From Peptococcaceae bacterium 1109 (GTDB taxonomy: Bacteria > Bacillota > Limnochordia > Darwinibacteriales > Darwinibacteriaceae), in NCBI GenBank assembly GCA_001028815.1, contig LDJB01000003.1, positions 174,850-238,849 on the forward strand: 64,000 nucleotides of DNA, in the 5' to 3' direction. Under the pieces are notes generated by a model. It was not told the DNA's origin. It saw nothing but the letters and a program-made list of their open reading frames with translations, and made no database searches. Each line of letters starts with the position of its first letter. Position 1 is the stretch's first letter. Position numbers and translations under genes: made by a program. Of this stretch, positions 17,475 to 25,625 are shown in pieces.

Positions 17475-18440
17475 ATGCTAGGAAACGGGGTACCCATGGA
17501 ACTAGTCCTTCACATTCTCACCAACACCATCATGCCCATCTTCGTCCTTATCCTGTTAGGCGCCATCTTAGGGAAAACGTACGATATCCACCTACCGTCT
17601 TTGAGCAAGATGTACTTTAATGTGCTCATGCCTTGCTTTCTCTTTGTCAACCTCTATCAGGCGGAAATCACCAGAGAGATGGCCCTGGCATTCTTGTTTG
17701 CGGTGCTGCTGTTCGTCCTTAATTACCTGGTGAGCACCCTTGTGGGGCGGCGGCTGGGGATGTCCAGGGAGGAACTGGGAGCTTTCACCAACGCAGCCTC
17801 ATTCTACAACTCAGGCAATCTGGGCCTTCCCTTGATTACCCTCGCCTTCTCCGGCAGCCCCCTGCAGGCTCAGGCCCTTACCGCCCAGATCATGGTGATG
17901 CTTTTCCAGAACACCGGGAACATCTCATTGGGAGTACTGAACGTGGCCCACTCCAGCGCGCCAGATTGGCGGGGCTTAGTGGCGAGGATCATCCGCATGC
18001 CCAGCATCTGGATTCTTCCCCTCACCATTGCTGCCCGGGCACTGCCTGTGGATCTTTCCCAAATACCCCTGCTGTGGACGCCCGCGCAGTACGCGAACAG
18101 CGCCTTAGTCGGAGTGGCCCTGGTCACCCTAGGAGTCCAGCTGAGCAAGAACAGCTTCCGCGTAAAAGACCCTGGGGTCTGGTTCGCTGGAGCCCTGCGC
18201 CTCGTGGGAAGCCCCTTGCTGGCCTGGCTTCTCATTCAGGTGATGGGTTTTTCCGGTGCAGTGGCGCAAACGCTCTTTATCTCCTCTGCTGCCCCTGCAG
18301 CAGTGAATAACGCTCTCATTGCCGTGGAATTCGACAGCTCGCCCCGCTTTGCGGCCCAAACGGTGCTGGCTACTACTGCCCTAAGCTCTGTAACCTTGGT
18401 GGGCGCTATCTATCTGGCTCGGATCCTCTTTCCTGTGTGA
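17475..18440 (+). CDS. AEC family membrane transporter
   Basis: The 321-residue protein has about ten hydrophobic helices arranged as two inverted halves: MPIFVLILLGAILGKTYDIHLP, SFYNSGNLGLPLITLAFSG, and a C-terminal LFISSAAPAAVNNALIAVEF. This is the auxin efflux carrier/malate permease family, which exports or imports organic acids and some metabolites. The NSGNLGLP and PAAVNNALIA segments are typical unwound substrate-site regions. AGGT lies upstream of the ATG used; a second ATG at 17496 is also possible. It is transcribed divergently from the corrinoid operon and is followed by the spore protein gene in the same direction. The substrate is unknown. Confidence 0.87.
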   Translation: MLGNGVPMELVLHILTNTIMPIFVLILLGAILGKTYDIHLPSLSKMYFNVLMPCFLFVNLYQAEITREMALAFLFAVLLFVLNYLVSTLVGRRLGMSREELGAFTNAASFYNSGNLGLPLITLAFSGSPLQAQALTAQIMVMLFQNTGNISLGVLNVAHSSAPDWRGLVARIIRMPSIWILPLTIAARALPVDLSQIPLLWTPAQYANSALVGVALVTLGVQLSKNSFRVKDPGVWFAGALRLVGSPLLAWLLIQVMGFSGAVAQTLFISSAAPAAVNNALIAVEFDSSPRFAAQTVLATTALSSVTLVGAIYLARILFPV

Positions 18441-18483
18441 GTAGGCTTTCCCGTGGGGATACTATGCCCGGGAGTGATGACCA

Positions 18484-18690
18484 ATGGCACGTCGACGTGG
18501 GATCATGTCTGACCGGTTAAAGTATGAGCTGGCAGCAGAACTTGGATTCTACCACAAGGTGCAAGACGGGGATTGGGGCAACATCACGACCCGAGAAGCT
18601 GGGTCGCTGGTGCGGGCTGCTATCGAACGGGCTGAACGGATGATGGCCGCCCAAGGCAGCATCAGCCCAGCACAAAACAAGGGACTCTGA
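18484..18690 (+). CDS. Alpha/beta-type small acid-soluble spore protein, SspF-like
   Basis: The 68-residue protein reads RRRGIMSDRLKYELAAEL, GFYHKVQDGDWGNIT and REAGSLVRAAIERAE in order. These are the two conserved helices and the GPR protease-site region of the SspF branch of alpha/beta SASPs. The family coats and protects DNA in dormant endospores. GGGAG lies nine bases before the ATG. The stop codon lies in the loop of the following hairpin. It is the clearest evidence in the window that the organism forms endospores. Confidence 0.93.
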   Translation: MARRRGIMSDRLKYELAAELGFYHKVQDGDWGNITTREAGSLVRAAIERAERMMAAQGSISPAQNKGL

Positions 18691-18703
18691 AGAGTCCCTT
18701 GTT
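18675..18703. terminator. Bidirectional terminator between the spore protein and OppC genes
   Basis: AAACAAGGGACTC and GAGTCCCTTGTTT form a 13-base-pair stem with a 3-base loop. The TGA stop of the SASP gene is in the loop. T-rich sequence follows on both strands (TTGTTTGCTGTT and TTGTTTTGTG), so it can serve both convergent genes. Confidence 0.8.
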
Positions 18704-18716
18704 TGCTGTTATGCTG

Positions 18717-19583
18717 CTAGTCGTGCTGCTGTGTCTGATCCTGCCTGGGGTCAAAGGCATCCCGAAGGCCATCTCCTACGAAGTTGATGCTGAGCACTAC
18801 CACGAACACTGCCAGCCCTGGTGGAATCCACATCCAGGGCATTCCGGCCAAGATGTGGAGGGGCCTTGCCCGATTCAGCATGTTGCCCCATGATGGTGCC
18901 GGTGGTGGTACTCCAAGGCCTAGGAAACTTAAGCCTGCCTCAGACAGGATGGCCGAGGCCACTCCCAAAGTTGCGGAGACCAACAGCGGTGAAAAAGCAT
19001 TGGGCAAGATATGCCTGAACATGATCCGCCCAGGACGAGCCCCTAGGGCAGTAGCTGCAGCCACAAAGTCGGTGGTTTTCAGTTTGAGGAACTCCGCCCT
19101 GAGAAGCCGCGCAGGCCCAGGCCAGCTTAAGACTCCGAGGATAATCATGGTGTTGTAGATAGACGGCCCGAAAATCGCGGAAATGGTGATGGCCAGTATC
19201 AGGAACGGAAAGCTGTAGAAAATGTCCGCGAGGCGCATGATGAACGTATCCACAAAACCGCCGAAGTAACCCGCGAGAGAGCCTAAGACTAGGCCGATGC
19301 TCAAAGAGATCCCCACAGAGACGAGCCCTACCGACAAGGAAATCCTACCGCCGTAGAGCAGCCTGGAAAGGATGTCCCTGCCCATATCGTCGGTGCCAAA
19401 GGGATATTCCCTGGAAGGGGGCTGGTTGCGCATGCGTAGATTCGCGCGATTGGGATCATGGGGAGCCAAGAGGGGCGCAAAAACCGCTGCCAGAATAAAC
19501 GCTGTCAATATACACAGTCCAATCAGGGCGAACTTGTTGCGGCGGAACCGCTGCCAAAATTTGCGCATAGCCGCCCTCCTCAC
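18717..19583 (-). CDS. Opp/Dpp-type ABC transporter permease (OppC/DppC)
   Basis: The 288-residue protein has the OppC N-terminal region (FWQRFRRNKFALIGLCILTAFILAAVFAPLLAPHDPN), the substrate-site segment YPFGTDDMGRDILSRLLYGGR and an EAA loop (AATALGARPGRIMFRHILPN) that contacts the ATPase. Six membrane helices are predicted by eye. Its ATG overlaps the TGA of the OppB gene. These permeases import peptides, nickel, or oligosaccharides depending on the binding protein. No ATPase genes follow; the gene ends at a bidirectional terminator. Confidence 0.95.
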   Translation of the reverse strand: MRRAAMRKFWQRFRRNKFALIGLCILTAFILAAVFAPLLAPHDPNRANLRMRNQPPSREYPFGTDDMGRDILSRLLYGGRISLSVGLVSVGISLSIGLVLGSLAGYFGGFVDTFIMRLADIFYSFPFLILAITISAIFGPSIYNTMIILGVLSWPGPARLLRAEFLKLKTTDFVAAATALGARPGRIMFRHILPNAFSPLLVSATLGVASAILSEAGLSFLGLGVPPPAPSWGNMLNRARPLHILAGMPWMWIPPGLAVFVVVLSINFVGDGLRDAFDPRQDQTQQHD

Positions 19584-20539
19584 TCGTACCTGATGCGCGG
19601 ATCGGCCACCGCATAGGAGATGTCCGCGATCAAGTTCCCAATGAAAATTAAGACAGCAAACATGAGGTTGATGCCCATGATGACTGGATAGTTCCGCTCA
19701 CTCACTGCCTGAATGGCCAGGGATCCCAGGCCAGGCCAAGCAAAGATGTTCTCTACAATCACTGCGCCAGAGAATATAAAAGGAATGGTAAAACCCATAA
19801 GGGTCAAGATGGGCAAGAGAGCATTGCGCAGTGCATGTTTATACACCACGATATTCTCCCCCAAGCCCTTGGCCCGGGCGGTGCGGAGAAAATCATGGCC
19901 CAAAACTTCCAACAGGCTGGAACGCATGTACCGGGCGATGCCCGCGATATCGCTTAGGCCCAGCGTAATGCTGGGTAGGAGCAAGTACTTCACATAGCCA
20001 AGGAATGTGCGGGCTTCTCCGGCCATAAAGAAGCCGCCCGCAGGCAAGACGTCTAATTTCAAGGCAAAGACATATAAGAGCAGCAGTCCAAAAAAGAAAC
20101 TAGGAATGGAAATACCTACAAACGCAAAGAACGTCACAGCGTAGTCCAAGGCGGAGTACTGATACCTCGCGGAAAGTATCCCCACGGGAATCCCAATGAC
20201 CCATGCGAGAATGATGGAACAGAGGGACAAGAGGATGGTGGCAGGCATACGCTCCATGATCAGGTCTGCCACAGGCCTCCGGGATGAGTCAAAGGACAAA
20301 CCTAAATCTCCCTTAAGCACCCTACCCAACCATTTTGCGTACTGCACGGGAAAAGAATCGTTTAGGCCGAGCTGAGCTTCCCGCCGGGCAATAGTCTCCT
20401 CGTCGATATTAGGCACTCCCCTTAGGTGCGTCACCGGGCTGCCTGGTGCGATGGTAATCACCAGGTACAGCAAAAAAGTGAAACCCAAGAGTACGGGGAT
20501 TCCTTGCACAAAAACCCTTCTAACAATATAGCGCCACAT
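19580..20539 (-). CDS. Opp/Dpp-type ABC transporter permease (OppB/DppB)
   Basis: The 319-residue permease begins MWRYIVRRVFVQGIPVLLGFTFLLYL, followed by the periplasmic segment with ETIARREAQLGLNDSFPVQYA and the EAA motif RTARAKGLGENIVVYKHALRNALLPILT. The C-terminal end SYAVADPRIRYE is characteristic of DppB/OppB. It forms a heterodimer with the OppC-type product, whose start overlaps this stop. A hairpin separates it from the binding-protein gene upstream. GAGGTGATT precedes the ATG. Confidence 0.95.
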   Translation of the reverse strand: MWRYIVRRVFVQGIPVLLGFTFLLYLVITIAPGSPVTHLRGVPNIDEETIARREAQLGLNDSFPVQYAKWLGRVLKGDLGLSFDSSRRPVADLIMERMPATILLSLCSIILAWVIGIPVGILSARYQYSALDYAVTFFAFVGISIPSFFFGLLLLYVFALKLDVLPAGGFFMAGEARTFLGYVKYLLLPSITLGLSDIAGIARYMRSSLLEVLGHDFLRTARAKGLGENIVVYKHALRNALLPILTLMGFTIPFIFSGAVIVENIFAWPGLGSLAIQAVSERNYPVIMGINLMFAVLIFIGNLIADISYAVADPRIRYE

Positions 20540-20562
20540 TCAATCACCTCAAGTATTAGGAA

Positions 20563-20593
20563 GGGGCGCAGCCCGTGCTTGGGCTGCGGCCCC
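20563..20593 (-). other. Hairpin between the family 5 binding protein and OppB genes
   Basis: On the minus strand GGGGCcGCAGCCC pairs with GGGCTGCgCCCC around a 6-base loop. Only a weak T-rich tail follows. Such hairpins behind binding-protein genes often protect the upstream RNA or reduce readthrough, raising the binding protein over the permeases. Confidence 0.7.
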
Positions 20594-20613
20594 AGTTTAA
20601 ACCTAGTCTGCAA

Positions 20614-22218
20614 TTAGTCTTGGATCCAGATCTGACTGAGTCTCTGCAAGCCACCCAGAGGGCCAAGGGGGCCAGGCTCAGTATTGATGCCTTGTACCCG
20701 TTCATTAACTGCGGCAACGGTGACACCGTAGCTCAGGAACATGGTGGGCAGTTCGTAGTTGATGATCCGCTGCCATTCGGCGTAGATCTCTTTGCGCTTC
20801 TCAGGATCGGTCTCTCTCCGGCCCATCTCGATGAGCTCGTCAGACCGGTCATGGTAGAAGCCAGGATCGTTCCAAGGAGAGGTGGAATGCCAGATGCCGT
20901 GGGGGTCAGGATCCACAGTGAGGCTCCAGCCCATGGTAAAGGTATCGAACTCACGGGCATCTACCCGGTCAACAGCGGCACTGAACTCCATGAATACCAG
21001 GTTGACCTTAATCCCGATATCCGCCATGTTCTGCTGGAAGAGCAGGGCCATCTGCTCAGTTACCCGGCTGCCCTCGGGCACGAGGAACTCAAACTCCAAG
21101 CGCATATCATCTTTTTCCAGGATGCCGCCTGCCCCAGGCTTCCAGCCAGCATCTGCTAGCATCTGGGCTGCCAGTTCTGGATTGTACGGATACTCATTGA
21201 TACCTTCACTGGTGAAAGCCCAAGAAGCCATAGGAATGGGCGCATTGGCCACAATCCCGAAGCCTTCTCTGAGGACCTCCACATAGGTTTCCCGGTCAAA
21301 ACCGTAGGTGATTGCCTGGCGCACAACTGGGTCCGCGAAGCGAGGCTGGCGCAGGTTGAAGCAGATGTAGTTGTAGCTCAGTTCTTCATAGATGTAGAGG
21401 TCGACCCCAGGAATACCGCTTACTTCTGCGTAGTTGTCCGGGGAGATCTCCGCGTAATCGACCCGTTGCTGGCGGATGTAGATGGGAAGGGCATCAAAGG
21501 CCACCCGCTGGAAGACAACCTGGTCAATATTGGGCCGGCCGAGGAAATAGTCATCGTTGGCCTGCAATATGACGTGCTGGTCGGTCATGAATTCCACGAA
21601 CTTGAAGGGGCCTGCGCCAATTGGATGCCTGTTAAACTCTGCCTGCTCTAGTTCACCCACAGGAATATCCCCTAAGAGGTGCTTAGGAAGGACACCGTAG
21701 CCGAACTGAGTCACGAGGGGAGCATATGGCTCAGTGATGGTGAACTTGATGGTGTAGTCATCGATTACTTCGATGCCAGGCACATCGTCTCTTTCACCGT
21801 TGTGGTACTCCTCTGCACCCACCAACAGCTTGAAGCTGCCATAGCGCACACCGGTATACTCTGGGTGCAGCATGGTTTTGTAAGTAAACTCAACGTCCTC
21901 GGCTGTGACCTCTACTCCATCATGGAACTTGACCCTTTCATGGAGGAAGAAGGTAATTGACAACCCATCTTCCGAGATCTCCCAGCCCTTCGCGAGCCTT
22001 GGCTGAGGTTGGAGCTGCTCATCAATGTAGATCAGCCCGTCATACACAAGATCGATAATGTAGGAGTCATATTGTTCTGTGTACAAAATGGGGTTAAACA
22101 TACCACGGGGATTGGTGGTCAGGGCGAAACGGAATGTTCCCCCTTGGACCGGCTCCTGTGCGACGGCCACCGCGCTCAGGATCAAACACAGAAGAACTAC
22201 AGCCAGCAACTTTCTCAT
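20614..22218 (-). CDS. ABC transporter substrate-binding protein, family 5 (Opp/Dpp type)
   Basis: The ATG at 22218 has GGAGG eight bases upstream and starts a signal peptide (MRKLLAVVLLCLILSAVAVAQ) with a probable cleavage after AVAQ; it lacks a lipobox cysteine, so it may be free or otherwise anchored. The mature part of about 510 residues shows the family 5 pattern: NPRGMFNPILYTEQYDSYII, LAKGWEISEDGLSITFFLHE, VKFHDGVEVTAEDVEFTYKT. It delivers a ligand to the OppB/OppC permeases encoded just downstream. The aldolase and PfkB kinase genes upstream hint that the ligand may be a sugar or oligosaccharide rather than a peptide; that is inference. Confidence 0.94.
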   Translation of the reverse strand: MRKLLAVVLLCLILSAVAVAQEPVQGGTFRFALTTNPRGMFNPILYTEQYDSYIIDLVYDGLIYIDEQLQPQPRLAKGWEISEDGLSITFFLHERVKFHDGVEVTAEDVEFTYKTMLHPEYTGVRYGSFKLLVGAEEYHNGERDDVPGIEVIDDYTIKFTITEPYAPLVTQFGYGVLPKHLLGDIPVGELEQAEFNRHPIGAGPFKFVEFMTDQHVILQANDDYFLGRPNIDQVVFQRVAFDALPIYIRQQRVDYAEISPDNYAEVSGIPGVDLYIYEELSYNYICFNLRQPRFADPVVRQAITYGFDRETYVEVLREGFGIVANAPIPMASWAFTSEGINEYPYNPELAAQMLADAGWKPGAGGILEKDDMRLEFEFLVPEGSRVTEQMALLFQQNMADIGIKVNLVFMEFSAAVDRVDAREFDTFTMGWSLTVDPDPHGIWHSTSPWNDPGFYHDRSDELIEMGRRETDPEKRKEIYAEWQRIINYELPTMFLSYGVTVAAVNERVQGINTEPGPLGPLGGLQRLSQIWIQD

Positions 22219-22380
22219 ACGAATACCCTCCTCATAATTATTCATTGGCCTTGCGAGATCTCGGACCGCAGAAGCTATTAGAGGGTTATTCTGCATGAAT
22301 ATGCGTATTCCTTGTTTAACTCCCCTGTTTTTGTATTGTTTTCAATCCCTTAACAGTAACGCCCTAATCTACCAGGAGAT

Positions 22381-23241
22381 CTACCCCTTGAGCTTCTCCG
22401 TTCCGAACACCTCAATCTGCTGAGCCACCACAGCTTTCATCTGGGCTTTGGCTGCTGCGATGAGATCGGGGTAACCAACAGGCCTGCCCTGGCCTAAGAG
22501 GCTCCGTACGGCCCCAACCCCAGCAAGGGAGTTTTCCGTGAAGAAGTTCACCTTCGTAATTCCCCCAGCGATGGCATTGCGGAAATCTTGAGCGCTCAAG
22601 CCTGAGCCGCCATGCAGGACTAAGGGCACCGCGGTTTGGGCCCTGATCTCTGCCAGAAGCCCCAGCTCAAGCTTAGGCTCCCCTCGATACGGGCCGTGCA
22701 CTGTCCCGATGGATACAGCCAAAGCGTCTACATTCGTCTCGGCAACAAACTGCGCAGCCTGGCTCGGATCGGTGAAGTTCGCCGGGTCAACTTCCGTCCC
22801 GTCGGTGAGGTTCCCTTCCCCGCCTTCCACATGGCCCAGCTCCGCCTCTACGCTGGCCCCATACTTGTGGGCCAACTGGACAACCCTCTTGGTTAGCGCT
22901 GCGTTTTCGCTGTAGGGTAAGGCAGAACCGTCGATCATTACCGAGGAAAAACCAAGGTCTAACCCTTGCTGGATGGTCTCGAGTCGAGTACCGTGGTCCA
23001 AGTGGATCACCACAGGGATCCGCAGGGATTCTGCCCGATCCCTTAGGTAGCGCAGGAAAGCGGGCACATCCAGGTAGCGAAAGTGCACCTCTGCCACGCT
23101 CAGAATAACCGGGGAACTAAGCTCCGCACTTGCTTGTAAGATGGCTTCTGCCATGCTGTGGTCAGCGGCGTTAAAGGACCCCACCGCGCAGCCCTTGGCT
23201 TGAGCCTGAGGAAGTAGTTCTCGCAGTGTTACAATTGCCAT
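22381..23241 (-). CDS. Class II ketose-bisphosphate aldolase
   Basis: The 286-residue protein is a zinc-dependent class II aldolase of the FbaA/GatY/KbaY/IolJ group. VVIHLDHGTRLETI carries the zinc histidine after the catalytic Asp-type loop, EAELGHVEGGEGNL follows, then the conserved VSIGTVHGPYRGEPKLELGLL and LVLHGGSGLSAQDFRNAI with the second zinc histidines, and GITKVNFFT. It splits a 1,6-bisphosphate or 6-phospho-keto acid derivative into dihydroxyacetone phosphate and an aldehyde. It starts seven bases after the PfkB kinase gene, so the two form a kinase-aldolase pair. The specific substrate (fructose, tagatose or a deoxy-inositol derivative) cannot be fixed. Confidence 0.93.
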   Translation of the reverse strand: MAIVTLRELLPQAQAKGCAVGSFNAADHSMAEAILQASAELSSPVILSVAEVHFRYLDVPAFLRYLRDRAESLRIPVVIHLDHGTRLETIQQGLDLGFSSVMIDGSALPYSENAALTKRVVQLAHKYGASVEAELGHVEGGEGNLTDGTEVDPANFTDPSQAAQFVAETNVDALAVSIGTVHGPYRGEPKLELGLLAEIRAQTAVPLVLHGGSGLSAQDFRNAIAGGITKVNFFTENSLAGVGAVRSLLGQGRPVGYPDLIAAAKAQMKAVVAQQIEVFGTEKLKG

Positions 23242-23248
23242 TACTGAA

Positions 23249-24352
23249 TCATCCTTTCATATCTCGTGGCCCAACTAACAAGTTGCCTTCCCCAACTCGC
23301 CAGCGAGGGCAATCTAGCGAAAGGGGGCGCCTGGCCCAGCCTTCGCCGATCCGCTCCTGCACTTGGCTTAAGGGGGGTATCCCTTCTGTGGCTGAGAGCA
23401 TTTCCACGCAGTGGGCACCCACCGCCACTGCCCAGGTAAGGGTTTCCTCAGGGCTCTGTTTCTCGGCAATCCCAGCTAGGAATCCTGCGATGGTGGAATC
23501 CCCTGCCCCTGTTGTCCCTTGAACGTCCACCACGAAACACGCCGCTGTGAGCTGGCGGTTGCCCCATCCGGGCCCTAAGAGCCCGTCCCCCTGAGGCCCA
23601 GTCTGGAGGTACAAGCCTTGATCTCCAAGCTTAATCCCTATAGCGCCCGCACCCATCGCGAGGGCCTCCTCTGCCACTTCTTCCACCATGGCCAGGCTTG
23701 TCACAGGCCCTATGCGCCCTAGCATGTAGAGGAGCTCGTCAATGCTAGGCAAGAACACATCCACAAAGGGCAAGACCGCGGCGAGGATGTCCCTCCATGA
23801 GGCTTGGCCTGCAGGGGAGTCAGGGTCTGGCATGGCCATATCGAGGCTTGTGACCATCCCTGCTGCCTTGGCACGCTGGAAGAGATCAACTAGCTGCCTG
23901 CCGCCGTCTTGGTACATGTTGGCCATGAGGGGTGGGTAGCCGAAGTGAAACAACCCCTTGGGCAGTGTGGAAAAGTCTACGTCCCACGAGGAAAAGCAGT
24001 CATTGGTTCCAGGATAGTGGAGGAACGCCCGGTCCGATCCAGGAGGGCTTAGCACGATGGTGTATGAAGTGGTTTCACCTGGGCACACAGCCAGGTACTG
24101 CCCATCGATGCCCTCTTCCGCATAGATACGCTGCACAATCTCCCCGAAGTGATCGCTGCCGATCCGCCCTACAAGAATTGGCTGGAAACCCAGCCTACGC
24201 AGGGCGATCCCGGTGTTTGACACCGCTCCTCCGGTGGCAAAGGAAATTCCATCCATCACGACCATCGTCCCAGGCTGAAGCGCCTCTAGGCTGCCAGCTG
24301 GCCACTTGGGGATCACGTCCAAGCAGATGTGTCCTGCTACGACTATTTCCAT
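23249..24352 (-). CDS. PfkB family carbohydrate kinase
   Basis: The 367-residue kinase starts VVAGHICLDVIPKW and shows GGAVSNTGIALRRLG, the ribokinase-family sugar-binding region, and GTTGAGDSTIAGFLAGI near residue 300, the anion hole with the catalytic aspartate. I chose the ATG at 24352, which has GAGGG eight bases upstream, over a GTG at 24361. It is longer than most ribokinases owing to its C-terminal tail. It probably phosphorylates a sugar or sugar phosphate that the neighbouring class II aldolase then splits, and precedes a family 5 importer in the same direction. Its substrate is not known. Confidence 0.92.
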   Translation of the reverse strand: MEIVVAGHICLDVIPKWPAGSLEALQPGTMVVMDGISFATGGAVSNTGIALRRLGFQPILVGRIGSDHFGEIVQRIYAEEGIDGQYLAVCPGETTSYTIVLSPPGSDRAFLHYPGTNDCFSSWDVDFSTLPKGLFHFGYPPLMANMYQDGGRQLVDLFQRAKAAGMVTSLDMAMPDPDSPAGQASWRDILAAVLPFVDVFLPSIDELLYMLGRIGPVTSLAMVEEVAEEALAMGAGAIGIKLGDQGLYLQTGPQGDGLLGPGWGNRQLTAACFVVDVQGTTGAGDSTIAGFLAGIAEKQSPEETLTWAVAVGAHCVEMLSATEGIPPLSQVQERIGEGWARRPLSLDCPRWRVGEGNLLVGPRDMKG

Positions 24353-24506
24353 CCTTAGCACCCTCGCTTTCTACTACCCCTCCGTATCTCTTTATAGATT
24401 AAATAACTTCTCCTTAATCCCTGCCCTATCTCCACCACCTGCGAAGGAAAAGGCCTGCCCCGAGCCGAAAGACTATAGAGTCAAACCGCACGAAAGGGGA
24501 GATCTT

Positions 24507-25436
24507 ATGACGCCGCGACAGCGGGCAGCCACAGCTTTAGACCTGGGAATACCTGATCAAGTGCCCACTTTTGAGCTGGAGTTCCAGTTAGAGGAAGAGA
24601 TGTTCGGCAAACCCTTTCTGCGCCAGCACCAGCTTGAGGGACGCAGCCCCAAGGAGCAGGAACGCCTGGTGAAAGAAAACGCCGAGTACATGCTTGAGGT
24701 CTACTCCAAGCTCGAGTGGTCCATCATTCCCATTCATTACCTCGCGGAGAAGTGGATCGGAGAGACTGCGAGGCACATCCGGGCCCTCACCGGGGATACC
24801 TACATGCTAACCACTCACGGGGATGGCACCTTTGCCATACCAGATGGGAAAGACTTCGAAGCGTTTGTGTACCGTATCGCGGATCACCCCGAGGAAGTTG
24901 AAGCCCAGGCAGAGGCCATGGCAGAGGCGGCCATTGCCCGGAACAAGCGCCTTATCGAAAAGGGGCTCGACTGCTTCATCCTCTGCTCTGATTACTGCTT
25001 CAACACCGGCCCCTTCCTTTCTCCCCAGATGTTCCGCCGCTTTGTCCAGCCTTATCTGGCAAGGATTATCCGGGAGACAAAGGCCGCAGGGGCTTACACC
25101 ATCAAGCACACCGACGGGAACATCATGCCCATCCTCGATCAGCTGGTGGAGTGTGAACCCCATGCCCTCCACTCCCTGGATCCAATGGCGGGAGTGGACA
25201 TTAAGGTAGTAAAGGGACTGGTGGGGGATAAGGTATGCTTGTGTGGCAATGTTCACTGCGCCGCCCTGCAAACCGGGACCGATGAAGAGGTAAAAGCCAG
25301 CGCCCGCTACGCACTGGAGCACGGTAAACCGGGCGGCGGATACATTTTCTGCACCAGCAATATCCCCTTCAAAGGGATGGAACCCAGGCGCTATCTCATG
25401 GTTCTGGATGTCTGGAAGGAATACCGGGATTACTAG
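24507..25436 (+). CDS. UroD-superfamily protein, copy 3, with altered metal motif
   Basis: From the ATG at 24507 (GGGGAG six bases upstream) the protein has 309 residues. It has the UroD fold pattern: MTPRQRAATALDLGIPDQVP, CFILCSDYCFNTGPFLSPQMF, and IKHTDGNIMPILDQLV. The zinc motif, normally HxC, is H201-T-D203 here, with a C-terminal cysteine C282 in YIFCTSNIP. The set therefore differs from both the MtaA-like copy at 15641 (H, C, C) and the copies at 6281 and 58149 (H, C, none). It is divergent from the PfkB-aldolase genes and ends at a strong terminator. Function is unknown; a methyltransferase or lyase role on a sugar-derived compound is possible. Confidence 0.83.
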   Translation: MTPRQRAATALDLGIPDQVPTFELEFQLEEEMFGKPFLRQHQLEGRSPKEQERLVKENAEYMLEVYSKLEWSIIPIHYLAEKWIGETARHIRALTGDTYMLTTHGDGTFAIPDGKDFEAFVYRIADHPEEVEAQAEAMAEAAIARNKRLIEKGLDCFILCSDYCFNTGPFLSPQMFRRFVQPYLARIIRETKAAGAYTIKHTDGNIMPILDQLVECEPHALHSLDPMAGVDIKVVKGLVGDKVCLCGNVHCAALQTGTDEEVKASARYALEHGKPGGGYIFCTSNIPFKGMEPRRYLMVLDVWKEYRDY

Positions 25437-25446
25437 AAAAACAGAA

Positions 25447-25478
25447 ACGCTGCCTCACTTGGGGCAGCGCATTTTTTC
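25447..25478. terminator. Terminator after the UroD-like gene, usable on both strands
   Basis: CGCTGCC and GGCAGCG form the stem and ATTTTTT follows on the plus strand. On the minus strand the stem is followed by TTTCTGTTTTTC, so it could also stop transcripts of the GH67 gene that have read through the tRNA on its antisense strand. Confidence 0.9.
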
Positions 25479-25541
25479 TCTCTTCCCGGCCTGGATAGAA
25501 GGATATTGGGACGGAGCAGCGAATACTTTTTTCCGAAAGGT

Positions 25542-25617
25542 GGGGATGTAGCTCAGCTGGGAGAGCGCCACGTTCGCAACGTGGAAGTCGAGGGTTCGAG
25601 TCCCTTCATCTCCACCA
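25542..25617 (+). tRNA. tRNA-Ala (anticodon CGC)
   Basis: A 76-base cloverleaf can be drawn: acceptor GGGGATG with CATCTCC, D arm GCTC/GAGC, anticodon stem CCACG/CGTGG with loop TTCGCAA (anticodon CGC), T arm GAGGG/CCCTT with TTCGAGT, and an encoded CCA end. The third acceptor pair is G3-U70, the identity element of alanine tRNA. It reads GCG codons. Confidence 0.96.
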
Positions 25618-25625
25618 TCTTCTGC

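Noticed and set aside
22297-22310. GAATATGCGTATTC, a near palindrome upstream of the family 5 binding protein
   Set aside because: The arms are only five bases and no matching site or regulator is nearby, so chance is likely.
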